A stretch of 64,000 nucleotides of DNA from G963676095 sp963676095 (GTDB lineage: Bacteria; Bacteroidota; Bacteroidia; Bacteroidales; Prolixibacteraceae), in NCBI GenBank assembly GCA_963676095.1, contig OY781040.1, positions 3,596,001-3,660,000 of the forward strand. Reading direction: 5' to 3'. The notes under the pieces were generated by a model that saw only the letters and a list, made by a program, of their open reading frames with translations, was not told where the DNA came from and did not search any database. Shown here piece by piece: positions 17,606 to 26,940 of the stretch (its first letter is position 1; every line of letters starts with the position of its first letter). The position numbers and the translations under genes were made by a program.

Positions 17606-20600
17606 TTATTTTTTCCTGTTCAGGTAATAATAGCCGAGCGGTACAAAATACAGGCTCACGAAAGTGCCAATGGTCATGCCTCCAATAATGACCCAGGCCA
17701 GAGGCTGCTGCAGGCGCGAGCCCATGTCGTTTCCCCACAGGAAAGGGACCATGGCCAGGATTGTAGTGGCGCTGGTCATGATGATGGGTTTCAATCGCCG
17801 GTGCCCACCAATGTGAATGGCCTCCAGCACGGGATGCCCACTCCTTACCAACCCGTTGATTGTGTCTATTTTTAGGATCGAGTCATTGATAATGACGCCT
17901 GTCATTACCACCAGGCCGATCATGCTCATCAGGTTCAGGCTGTTCCCGGTTGCCCATAGCACAAACAAGGCGCCGGCAATGTCAATGGGGATTTCAATAA
18001 ACACAATAAAGGGCTGGAGTACTGATTCAAATTGCGAAGCCAGGATAAAGTACAGCAAAAGCAGGGCCACTACCATGACAATGATCAACTCTTTGAAAAG
18101 TGTCCTGTTTGAAAAAAAGGATCCGGCATATTTGACATGTACGACGGGAAATTTTTTCAATATCCGGTTAAGTTGGTTTTGCATCTCCGGGATTTCATTA
18201 TCCCGGACATTAAATTTCAGGGAAGCATAAACATTTTCCTTTCCTCCCTCCAATTCTTTGTAACTGGTTACCCGTTTTACCTCCACCAGTTGGTCGACAG
18301 GGATCAGTCCCTTATCCTCCGTATTTATCCGCACACTGTGGATTACAGAATAGAGATTCTGTTGCTTACCGGTGAGGACTACAGGGACTTCGTATTGGCT
18401 CTGTCGTAAGGTGAAGAGCAACAGTCTGTTCAGTGATTTTTTTAGCACGTTTGTCAGGTGGTCTACCGAAACATTGTAAAGCTTGATGCGGTCAAAGCGC
18501 GGCAATAGTTCATAATATTCCTGTAAGGACGCCCTTTGGTTGGGATAGTTGCCAGACATTTTTCCAAGGGAATCCGTAATCTGCCGAAGTTCCCCGGGCG
18601 GGGGCAACAGATCTTTCCCGTTTGTCCATAAACGAACCTCAAAGGGGGCCTCTTCGTCGCCGAAAATTTTTTCGAAAATTGTTTCAGGCGGGGAAACCCT
18701 AAACAAAGCTTCCGGAAAATTAACTTTCATCCAGTTCTTTATTTTTTGTATTGCTTGTTCCCGTTTGGACGGGCTCTTGGACTGGATGTAGAGGGAAGCC
18801 TCCGAAGCCTTCATATTATTTCCCTGGTGAAGGATAAAAGACTGTTCGCCAATCATACATGTAATTTGCGTAGTCAGGCTGTCCAGCTCCCTGACCAAAG
18901 CATTGACCCGCTTCTGGTTTTCTTCCACACCAATGTTCCGGTTCCAATCGATGGAAACTTCCGCTTCTGTTTGTTCGAATGACGGGAAACGTTCCCTGGT
19001 CAACTGGAAGAAGGCCCCTGCTCCGGCCAGCAGGAATAGCACAGTACCGGCAGAAAACCACCGCCTGTTCCTGAAGACCCAGTCATAGCTGGACTCGTAA
19101 CAGTTTTCAATATTTTGGTAAATACGAATCCATTTGAACATATCCTGCCCCTTTTTATTTCCCATTTTGTCCGATGGCTTATAAAAAATGGCATACAAAA
19201 CCGGGATCAGCGTAATTGAAACAATCAGGGAAGCTCCAAGCCCAATGGTAATGGCCATCGCCTGGTCGTAGAACAGGGCACCCGCAATGCCGCTTAAAAA
19301 GATCAGGGGTACAAAAACCGCGCAGGTTGTCAAAACGGAGCTGATCAGCGGTCGTACCACTTCGTTGGCACCCCGGACTGTCGCGAGCAGTACCTGTTTC
19401 TTGTTTTCTGCATAATACTGGGAAATATTGTCGATCACGATAATGGAGTTGTCGATCATCATTCCAACCCCAAGAATGAGACCGGACAGAGAGATAATAT
19501 TGATCGAGAGCTTAAACAGGTAAAAAAACAACAAGCTGATGATCAGGCTGACCGGGATAGAAATGCCAATCAGTACAGGTGATTTTAGGTCTTTCAGAAA
19601 CAGCAGCATGATCAGGAATGCCAATATCCCACTGATAAGAAGGCTGCTCCGAAGATTGGAAATGGAGTAGTCCAACAACTTTGTTTGGCTACGCGATATT
19701 TCAAAATGAAGCCGGGGATAATCTTCATTGAGGCTTGTCATTAGCTTGTTGGTCTCTTCTCTCAGGTCCCGCATACGCGCATCCGACTTTTTGATTACCG
19801 CCATGATAATTGCCTGCCCTTTTTTGTCGATGAAAACCCCTTTGCCCGATTTAGAATGGACTTCAATTTTGGCAAGCTTGCCTAAGGTGAAAATCCGGTT
19901 TCCTGATCGAAGGCTGATGTTTTCAATATCCCGGCGGTTTTTTAGCAATGAGGCATATTTGACATTGAACTCGTACATCCCATTGCGTACACGGATGTTG
20001 CCCAATGAAATGTTGTTTTCCTCCAATGCCGACTTTATTGTGTTGTAATCGATCCCCAATACCTGTAACTTATCCAGATCCACTGAAATACCAATTTCGG
20101 GATATTCCATTCCACTAATATCTACCATGGCCACTTCGGGAAGCTGCTCCACCCGTTTTTTGATGACCTGTTCACAAAATTCGCTCAGTTCCATAAAGCG
20201 TTCTTTGTTTTCATCAGCATATTTTTGCTTCAGTTGGACTGTGAGGTAAAAGACCGGAATATCGGTCGCGGATGCTTTAATGATCCTCGGACGCTCAAAG
20301 TCGGACGTCATGGAGGGCATCAACCCATCCATTTTTTCGTTGACCTCTACAAAAGCATAATTGATGTCCGTTCCATATTTGAACTTTAAACGGACGGAGC
20401 CCTGCCCATTTATTGACTTGCTTTTGATGTCGGATAAATGGTTTAGTTGTAGCATTTGTTGACGGATCCTTTGTATGTAATTTTGTTCGACCTCGTCCAC
20501 CGTTTTTTCAGGTACAGACGCTTGTATCGTAATCTCAGGGATCGCAATATCAGGGATCAGTGAAACGGGGATCAGGTGCATGGAGGCCATTCCCAAAACA

Positions 20601-20659
20601 AGAAGGGCAATAAAAGTCATGATCACGGCCACTGGCCTTTTTATAAGAAATTTTATCAT
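17606..20659 (-). CDS. RND-family efflux permease (intact)
   Basis: This 1017-residue inner-membrane pump of the AcrB/HAE1 type starts IKFLIKRPVAVIMTFIALLVLG. It has two large periplasmic loops and 12 expected transmembrane helices. The TM4 motif GLILGVGMMIDNSIIVIDN carries the Asp that relays protons, and the second half repeats the pattern at GLVVMTGVIINDSILKID. It should work with the adaptor and TolC encoded just upstream, exporting an unknown substrate. Gaps to its neighbours are under 40 bp, consistent with one operon. This is the second permease of the cluster; the first is broken. Confidence 0.92.
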   Translation of the reverse strand: MIKFLIKRPVAVIMTFIALLVLGMASMHLIPVSLIPDIAIPEITIQASVPEKTVDEVEQNYIQRIRQQMLQLNHLSDIKSKSINGQGSVRLKFKYGTDINYAFVEVNEKMDGLMPSMTSDFERPRIIKASATDIPVFYLTVQLKQKYADENKERFMELSEFCEQVIKKRVEQLPEVAMVDISGMEYPEIGISVDLDKLQVLGIDYNTIKSALEENNISLGNIRVRNGMYEFNVKYASLLKNRRDIENISLRSGNRIFTLGKLAKIEVHSKSGKGVFIDKKGQAIIMAVIKKSDARMRDLREETNKLMTSLNEDYPRLHFEISRSQTKLLDYSISNLRSSLLISGILAFLIMLLFLKDLKSPVLIGISIPVSLIISLLFFYLFKLSINIISLSGLILGVGMMIDNSIIVIDNISQYYAENKKQVLLATVRGANEVVRPLISSVLTTCAVFVPLIFLSGIAGALFYDQAMAITIGLGASLIVSITLIPVLYAIFYKPSDKMGNKKGQDMFKWIRIYQNIENCYESSYDWVFRNRRWFSAGTVLFLLAGAGAFFQLTRERFPSFEQTEAEVSIDWNRNIGVEENQKRVNALVRELDSLTTQITCMIGEQSFILHQGNNMKASEASLYIQSKSPSKREQAIQKIKNWMKVNFPEALFRVSPPETIFEKIFGDEEAPFEVRLWTNGKDLLPPPGELRQITDSLGKMSGNYPNQRASLQEYYELLPRFDRIKLYNVSVDHLTNVLKKSLNRLLLFTLRQSQYEVPVVLTGKQQNLYSVIHSVRINTEDKGLIPVDQLVEVKRVTSYKELEGGKENVYASLKFNVRDNEIPEMQNQLNRILKKFPVVHVKYAGSFFSNRTLFKELIIVMVVALLLLYFILASQFESVLQPFIVFIEIPIDIAGALFVLWATGNSLNLMSMIGLVVMTGVIINDSILKIDTINGLVRSGHPVLEAIHIGGHRRLKPIIMTSATTILAMVPFLWGNDMGSRLQQPLAWVIIGGMTIGTFVSLYFVPLGYYYLNRKK

Positions 20660-20697
20660 TCGTTTTAATAAATTTAGCCAACCTAAAGAACCGGCTG

Positions 20698-22182
20698 TTA
20701 ATAACCGGCTTCCAGCATCCGGTCAAAATCGGTGTCCAGATTGGCCTGGTTTTCAAAATCATATAAACAGAGTTTTCTTATTGAATAGAGCTGGGTCCAA
20801 TAGTTATCCAGGGAATTCAGGTAATTGTTTTGTGCGTTTTGCATATCGGTATATGAGCTGTTGATGTCCAAAATGCTGGCTTTTCCGAGCATAAATTGTT
20901 GTTGGACTGCCTGATATGTTATTTGGGCAATGCTGTCGGCCTGTGCAGCAGCCATTACCTGTTTGTGTTTTATATTGAATTCATTTACCATGTTGATCAC
21001 CTGGAGTTCAATGGCATCGCGTTCCTTGCGGGCACTTTCGGTGGCCAGTTCTTCATTGAGCCTGGCCTGGGCAATGGAACGGTGGGTGTCGCCCCAGTCA
21101 AGGATTGGGATGGACAACGTGAACGAGACCGATTCCTGGTCTTTTAAATCTTTGTAGGCGCTTGCAAGCTTGTCCTGGTTTTGGTTCAATCCGACAGTGG
21201 CACTGAAATTAGCCGAAAACCGGTTTGCTTTGGCCGATTTTACGGCCTGACGGGCTGTAAGCAGCTTGCTTTTTAACGAAATCATGTCCGGGTTGTTTTC
21301 AAAAGCCTTGTTCAATGCTTTTATCATTGGAATCTCAAAATCCGGTACGTGATCCGGTACATGGCATTGAATCTCGGTTTTGCGGGGCAGTTCCAGAAAA
21401 TTGTTCAGTTCCAAACGGGCTTCGTCCAGTGCTAATAACTGGCTTTCCAATGTTATCCCTGCATTCACCTTATTTAGTTGCAGCCGCAGGTAGTTGTCCC
21501 TACTGATGGCGCCAATCTCCAGTTTTTGCTTCCCGAACAGGAACAAAGTATCTGCATTGTTTTTGTTGAGCAGAGCAATTTTATAGTTCATTTCTGTATT
21601 TAACAGATTAAAAAACAGGCCAATCGTTTTGATCGTAGTCGTTTCCATATCTTCCAAATATTGCTTTTTTGCTTGTTGGAACTGCACTGAATCGATCTTC
21701 AGGCGCCATTTAAAAGAATTGATTCCGGCAAAATCCTGGGAATAGGAAATTGTTATTGGGTTCGAAATATACGTCGTGTAGTCATCCCCCTGTGTTTTGA
21801 AGGTCTGGTAGCGGTTCAGGTATGAATTAAGAGTAAATGTCCCGCCAGTTTTGCCCACATATTGTGTCAGCGAAAAATTTCCCCGGGATGTCAGGCGTTG
21901 CACTTCATAAGGTTTGTATTGTTCATTTTCCGAATCCCACTGTTCTTCAATCGACCGGTTGTAGTCTGACGGAACTACCGAGAGGGTGGCCTTTGGATAA
22001 AGCAGCCGCAACGTCGTTTGATAGTCAAGCGCTTTGGAAACATAAATGTTTTTGGACTGAAAGGCTTCAAACGATTTTTGCCTGGCCAGGGCAATGGCTT
22101 CCTGCATGGTCAAATCGGTTTTTTGGGCACAAAGGGTTGTCAATACGATCATCCCGCAAATTGTCAGGATTATTTTTCGCAT
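20698..22182 (-). CDS. TolC-family outer-membrane efflux protein
   Basis: The start chosen is the ATG at 22182, because it opens a clear signal peptide (MRKIILTICGMIVLTTLCAQ); an ATG-free extension upstream would overlap the adaptor gene. The mature 470-residue protein shows the TolC pattern of two structural repeats with long amphipathic helices (LTMQEAIALARQKSFEAFQ; later IALLNKNNADTLFLFGKQK). It forms the outer-membrane channel for the adjacent adaptor and permeases. It is positioned between adaptor and second permease, the usual order in Bacteroidota. Confidence 0.9.
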   Translation of the reverse strand: MRKIILTICGMIVLTTLCAQKTDLTMQEAIALARQKSFEAFQSKNIYVSKALDYQTTLRLLYPKATLSVVPSDYNRSIEEQWDSENEQYKPYEVQRLTSRGNFSLTQYVGKTGGTFTLNSYLNRYQTFKTQGDDYTTYISNPITISYSQDFAGINSFKWRLKIDSVQFQQAKKQYLEDMETTTIKTIGLFFNLLNTEMNYKIALLNKNNADTLFLFGKQKLEIGAISRDNYLRLQLNKVNAGITLESQLLALDEARLELNNFLELPRKTEIQCHVPDHVPDFEIPMIKALNKAFENNPDMISLKSKLLTARQAVKSAKANRFSANFSATVGLNQNQDKLASAYKDLKDQESVSFTLSIPILDWGDTHRSIAQARLNEELATESARKERDAIELQVINMVNEFNIKHKQVMAAAQADSIAQITYQAVQQQFMLGKASILDINSSYTDMQNAQNNYLNSLDNYWTQLYSIRKLCLYDFENQANLDTDFDRMLEAGY

Positions 22183-22246
22183 GGGGTGAAGTATTTTCTG
22201 GTATGGAATCGAATCTGCATCCTTCATTGTTTGGGTTGAATTATGG

Positions 22247-23338
22247 TTATTTTTTCTGAATGACCTGTACGGGAGAAAGATGGGCCAGGTTAAAATGGCC
22301 TTCAATGATCACATTTTCGCCTGGTTTGATATTGCTATCAATAACCGTGTATTTGGAGTTGGTTTCTCCAACGTCCACGTAGCGCCAGTAAGCGGTATCG
22401 TTCCGCTCCACAAACACGACGTTACGTTCCTGTCGCAACGTAACGGCTTCTTTGGGGACAAAAATCTCGTTCCCAACGGGTTTTCTCACCATTACCTTTA
22501 CGTTCATTCCTTCTGTAAGCCTGTTTTTTTTATTGGCCACCACTGCTTTGACTTCCACCATGCCATTGTCGGCAACTTTGGGGTTGATTTCGGAAAGTAC
22601 GCCGACAAACGTATCTGTCTCAAAAGCAAATGGGATAACTTCCACTTCCATACCTTTTTCAACTTGCGCCATTTCTGCCTCAAGCATGGGGAAACTGACC
22701 TCGAATGTGCTATTGTCGATCACCGTACAGCAATGTTTGTAGCTGGAGGCTTCGTTATACGCTTTGGCTTCCAAATCGGCAACAATCCCCGGAAACGGGG
22801 CGGTCACCCTCGTTTCCTTCAGCTTTTGCCGTGCGAGCTCAACTTCGTTTACCGCATCCTGATACCCTGAACGGACCAACGCCATTTTCATGGTATTGGC
22901 AGGGACCGAAGCCGAGTCCTTCAGTGAATATCCCTGGTTCAGCAAGGCTTCTTCCAGCGACAAATAACATCTTTCCTGATTTCTCAGGGCTTTTTCGTAG
23001 TTGTATTTTTGTTGTGAATCTTCAACAGATGCCAGTACTTTGCCTTTCTCAACAGGATCCCCGTTATGCACATTAATGGAAACAATCCGGCCACTCTGCT
23101 CAAAGTTGAGCGTAACACTTTGCAATGCCTCCAGTTTTCCGTTGTTCTCAAACTCTTTGTAAAACGTTCCCTGTTTTGCTTTTGAGATCACGACTACATC
23201 TATGTCCTCAGTCTGGGCGCGTTTCCCCACCATGTACTTTTGTTGCCCTGTGCCACTGTTGCAGGCTCCCAGTATGGAAAGGCACCAAAGGCCAATCAGG
23301 AATTTCCCGGTTTTTATGATTTGCTTTTCAAACATCAT
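22247..23338 (-). CDS. RND efflux periplasmic adaptor (HlyD/MFP family)
   Basis: This 363-residue lipoprotein (signal ending LCLSILGAC region, Cys near residue 26) links the inner-membrane permease to TolC. A barrel-sandwich lipoyl-like part is visible (GRIVSINVHNGDPVEKGKVLA). A helical hairpin (YNYEKALRNQERCYLSLEEA), the closing half of the lipoyl domain (VTAPFPGIVADLEAK) and a C-terminal beta barrel follow. Its ATG overlaps the stop of the upstream permease as ATGA, so translation is coupled to a gene that is now interrupted. Expression may therefore depend on a promoter inside the interrupted gene or on the inserted IS. Confidence 0.9.
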   Translation of the reverse strand: MMFEKQIIKTGKFLIGLWCLSILGACNSGTGQQKYMVGKRAQTEDIDVVVISKAKQGTFYKEFENNGKLEALQSVTLNFEQSGRIVSINVHNGDPVEKGKVLASVEDSQQKYNYEKALRNQERCYLSLEEALLNQGYSLKDSASVPANTMKMALVRSGYQDAVNEVELARQKLKETRVTAPFPGIVADLEAKAYNEASSYKHCCTVIDNSTFEVSFPMLEAEMAQVEKGMEVEVIPFAFETDTFVGVLSEINPKVADNGMVEVKAVVANKKNRLTEGMNVKVMVRKPVGNEIFVPKEAVTLRQERNVVFVERNDTAYWRYVDVGETNSKYTVIDSNIKPGENVIIEGHFNLAHLSPVQVIQKK

Positions 23339-24733
23339 GAATTTGATTTTACCGTTATGTATATTTTTCTTTTTTGTTGCTTGAGGACAGCTTTCTGTTG
23401 TAAGCGTTTAAAACCTCGTGGTCTTTTGGGCCTGATTCCCCGGACAAACAGCGGCAATATCACCACAATGGCGATAATGGAGAATATCAGCCCTCCAATG
23501 GTGCCGGCTGCCAGGCTAAACCAAAAGGCCTCCTTTTTTCCACCGGATAAAAAGGGGATCAGCCCAAGCACGGTGGACAAAAGGGTAAGCAGCACCGGGG
23601 CCAGCTTGTTGTTGTAGGCTTTCAGATAAGCCCTTAATGGAGAAAGGACGGGATAACGTTTGCGGATATTGTTCAGGTCGTTTAATATGTACAAGGCGGA
23701 GTTGACGGTCAGGCCACTCAGTAACAGCAGAGACGCATATCCGCCCTGGTCGAACCCCAGATCGAAAAGGTAGAAGGTCAGGAACACCCCGATAAACGAC
23801 AAGGGGATCATCATGAGCACGGCAAGCGGTTGAAGCAGGGATTCAAAGACGATGGCACAGACAAAAAAGATGATGACCGAGACCAATAAAATCAGCCATA
23901 CCTGAGTTTGGTCGTCCTTCTGGTCCACCCAATTGCCACCCTGGTAATATTGTTGTTTAATGCGGTAGCCAATAGGCAGTTCCTGAACAAGCCGTTTTTC
24001 CACCTGCCCGATAATGTATTCTTTTTGTCCGTAACTCCCTATAAAATTATATTCAACCACCATGGTGTATTCCATGTTTTCTTTGTTGATCAGGTCCTGT
24101 TCCCGTTCTTTCCGGAAACCGCCGAAGCCGTTCAGACGTGTTGCCCGGTCATCGTCCAGGTTGAGGGGCAGGTTGTTGATTTCCCAAAAACCGGGGACCG
24201 ATGTTTGTCCTGGAACTAGATAGACGTATTGGCTTTCACCATTTTCATAGATCGGCATAACCCAATCTTCTTTTTTGGAGAGGTTGGACAGATCGTACAA
24301 CACCCGTCCCTGCGAAATCCCTGTCCTGCTCATTTTGTCCAGGTCCATATCCAGATGGTACTCACGGTGCACGTTCCCCCCGGTTGTGGAACGTCCGTTG
24401 ACGAAAATGGAATTGGCCTCCACACGGGGGATTTCTTCCAGATAGCCTTTGATCTTTTTTGCATAGCCTTTCAGTGCCTCCAGGTTATAACCGTACAATT
24501 GGATACGGCTGTTGCGGTAGCCTTCGTTCAGTGAATTGTTGAAGGCCCGGCCAACCCCCGCCACGGTCCAATCGGCACTCCCCATCTCACTGACTTTACT
24601 TTCAACCTCGCTTTTCCATGTGTAAGGGAAACCACTAAATTCAGAACTCCTGACCTGAGAAATATGAATCAAATAGTTAATGGATTTGGATCGTAAAAGA
24701 TGAAGTCGCATTTTTACAGGAAAAAATACGGTT

Positions 24734-25210
24734 ATGCAAATGCAGCTTCCCATTTTCCCGGCATCGACCAAACTGGTGAATTCGAACGTTGGATTCTTTG
24801 AGAAAGACGATTTTGTCTATTACCTGCATAATGGATCACCCATTTTCTGCCATGATAAGAATGACCTGAACAGCTACCGTTATATTTTGGCCAATATGGT
24901 CGTGAGCCGGTTATGCAGCCCCACGGAGTTGGCCAAAGCCTTAGGGGTAAGTAACCGGAATATCCAGCGTTATGCCAGGACCTTACGGGAAAAAGGGACG
25001 GATTGGTTTTTCCACAAACAAGGCAAGCATGGGGATGCTCATAAGCTGACCGATGAAGTGTTAAGGACAGTTCAGCAGATGCTTGACCGGTATGAGCCGG
25101 TAGCCAGGGTAGCCAGGGAGTTGGGGGTTACCGAAGGAGCGTTGCGTTACCACATCAGGCAAGGGACCATTAAAAAAAAGAGCCGCCCGGAGGGATATCC
25201 CCGGCTTTGA
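24734..25210 (+). CDS. IS orfA, helix-turn-helix protein
   Basis: The 158-residue product contains two helix-turn-helix segments: CSPTELAKALGVSNRNIQRYAR near residue 70 and VARVARELGVTEGALRYHIR near 130. It probably binds the IS ends. It lacks catalytic residues of its own. Its end overlaps the next ORF in the -1 frame, and a slippery heptamer A-AAA-AAG lies at 25174-25180, 30 bp before its stop, so a fused transposase may be produced by frameshifting. The first ATG at 24734 lies 76 bp inside the left inverted repeat. Confidence 0.75.
   Translation: MQMQLPIFPASTKLVNSNVGFFEKDDFVYYLHNGSPIFCHDKNDLNSYRYILANMVVSRLCSPTELAKALGVSNRNIQRYARTLREKGTDWFFHKQGKHGDAHKLTDEVLRTVQQMLDRYEPVARVARELGVTEGALRYHIRQGTIKKKSRPEGYPRL
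25174..25204 (+). promoter_or_regulatory. Candidate -1 programmed frameshift site
   Basis: The heptamer A-AAA-AAG sits in the orfA frame within an eight-A run. Slipping back one base enters orfB, which is open from that point (reading EPPGGISPALS before the nominal TTG start). A GC-rich segment that can pair GCCG with CGGC and GGGAT with ATCCC follows within a few bases, as expected for a stimulating stem. The same heptamer drives -1 shifting in IS3-type elements and dnaX. Confidence 0.6.
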
Positions 25211-26940
25211 GTTTACCCTCCCATCGCAACCATCTGGATCTGCTTGCCGGTGAACTAATGGGTATGGGGGCAACAAGAACAGAAGAACGGGAGATGGCTG
25301 TTCAACACCAAATAGATACCACCCCGATATATTTTGAAGCTTGTGAAAGTGTCCCCGAAGCAGGGGTACTGCTGCTGTTACCCTTTCTGGAAGAAACCGG
25401 CCTGTTTAGTTTCAGGGAGCACTACCAAGAACTGGATCCGGGCTATTATTACCTGGATTTTATCGTTTTATTTTTGGCTTTCATGTATTTGCGCAGGATC
25501 AAAAACCCCGAGCAGTTAAAGCACCACAGTCCCGGTGAATTTGGCAAGATCATGGGCCTGGACCGGGTACCGGAAGCCAAATGCTTACGGGGTAAATTAA
25601 AAGAGATCTGCACCCAGGGGCACACCCGGGATTGGAACATGGAATTGGCCGGCAAGTGGTCATGTGCAGAAGAAAACGAGTTTTATTACATTGACGGGCA
25701 TGTTCAGGTTTACACCGGATACCAGGCCCGCCTGGGAAAGAAACATGTATCCAGGCAAAAGCTTTGCCTGCCGGGGATGCAGGAATTTTGGGTAAATAAC
25801 TCCCGGGGGATGCCTTATTTCTATGTCACCGGGCAGGTGAATGAGAAGTTACTGGAGATGCTGGACGGGGCCATTATCCCCGCGTTACTGGAACAGATGC
25901 CGTGCAAATATACCCCGGAAGAATTGGAGCAGGACCCTGACCTGCCCCGGTTAACCCTTGTTTTCGACCGGGAAGCATACAGCCCTGAGTTTTTTAAAAA
26001 AATATGGGATGATTACCGCATTGCCGTGATCACTTACCGCAAAGCAGTGAAAGATTGCTGGGATGAAAATGACTTTTCCCCTTACACCATTGATATCGAA
26101 GGTAATCCAAACACCATGATGCTGGAAGAAAAACCGGTGGTATTGAACGGGGTACCCATGCGGGAAGTCAGGAGGTTATCGGATGGGCACCAAACCAGCG
26201 TGATCACTACCAACAAAAAATTGTCGGTCTTGCTGATTGCCCTTTACATGTTTGCCCGCTGGAGCCAGGAAAATTTTTTCAAGTACATGAGACAAGACTA
26301 CGACTTTGACCGGATCATGCAATACACAGTAGAACAGATCGATCAGGAGATGGTGGTAAACAATCCTGAGTACAATAATATCACCTGCAAAATCGGTAAG
26401 TTAAGGGAAAAGATCAGCCGCCGCAAAGCCCTTCTGTTTGAGTTGATCGAAGATCACCTGGAAGAAGACCTGGATCACTCGGGCAAATACCAGCAAAGAC
26501 AGGGCAAAGTCCGCGAGGAACTCCGGGAACTGGAAAATCTGGAAAAAGAATGGCTGGAGAAAAGAAGCCGGATCCCAAGCCGGATCAAAATCAGGGAAAT
26601 GCCCCAAGAGATCCGCTACGCCAAATTGCATACCGAAAGTAAGCGTTTCCAGAACATCATCAAGATGATCTGTTACCGGGCCGAAACTTCTTTTGCCAAC
26701 CTGCTCTCCCCTGGCTTTAAAAGAAGCGTCGATGAAAAACGAACCCTGGTAAAAAGTATGATCAAGTCACCGGCAGACATCATCCCGGATGCGCAAAATA
26801 ACAAACTGACCGTAAAAATCTATAGCCAGTCAACCAGCAGAATGAATGCTGCCCTTCAGAAAGTAATCCAACAAATCAACGCCTGTCAGACAAAATATCC
26901 CGGGACTAACCTGGTGCTTAACTTTGAAATCGCGACATGA
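25207..26940 (+). CDS. IS orfB, DDE-type transposase
   Basis: The 577-residue ORF has candidate catalytic acids in order: the Asp of YIDGHVQVY (about residue 163), the Asp of LVFDREAY (about 255) and the Glu of ARWSQENFFKYM (about 357). This is an RNase-H-like fold order. A charged coiled-coil-like segment (KLREKISRRKALLFELIEDH) and a C-terminal domain follow. The nominal start is a TTG overlapping the orfA stop; the next ATG is at 25258, and frameshift fusion to orfA is the more likely expression route. It is intact, so the element may be active. Named family membership is uncertain. Confidence 0.8.
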   Translation: MSLPSHRNHLDLLAGELMGMGATRTEEREMAVQHQIDTTPIYFEACESVPEAGVLLLLPFLEETGLFSFREHYQELDPGYYYLDFIVLFLAFMYLRRIKNPEQLKHHSPGEFGKIMGLDRVPEAKCLRGKLKEICTQGHTRDWNMELAGKWSCAEENEFYYIDGHVQVYTGYQARLGKKHVSRQKLCLPGMQEFWVNNSRGMPYFYVTGQVNEKLLEMLDGAIIPALLEQMPCKYTPEELEQDPDLPRLTLVFDREAYSPEFFKKIWDDYRIAVITYRKAVKDCWDENDFSPYTIDIEGNPNTMMLEEKPVVLNGVPMREVRRLSDGHQTSVITTNKKLSVLLIALYMFARWSQENFFKYMRQDYDFDRIMQYTVEQIDQEMVVNNPEYNNITCKIGKLREKISRRKALLFELIEDHLEEDLDHSGKYQQRQGKVREELRELENLEKEWLEKRSRIPSRIKIREMPQEIRYAKLHTESKRFQNIIKMICYRAETSFANLLSPGFKRSVDEKRTLVKSMIKSPADIIPDAQNNKLTVKIYSQSTSRMNAALQKVIQQINACQTKYPGTNLVLNFEIAT

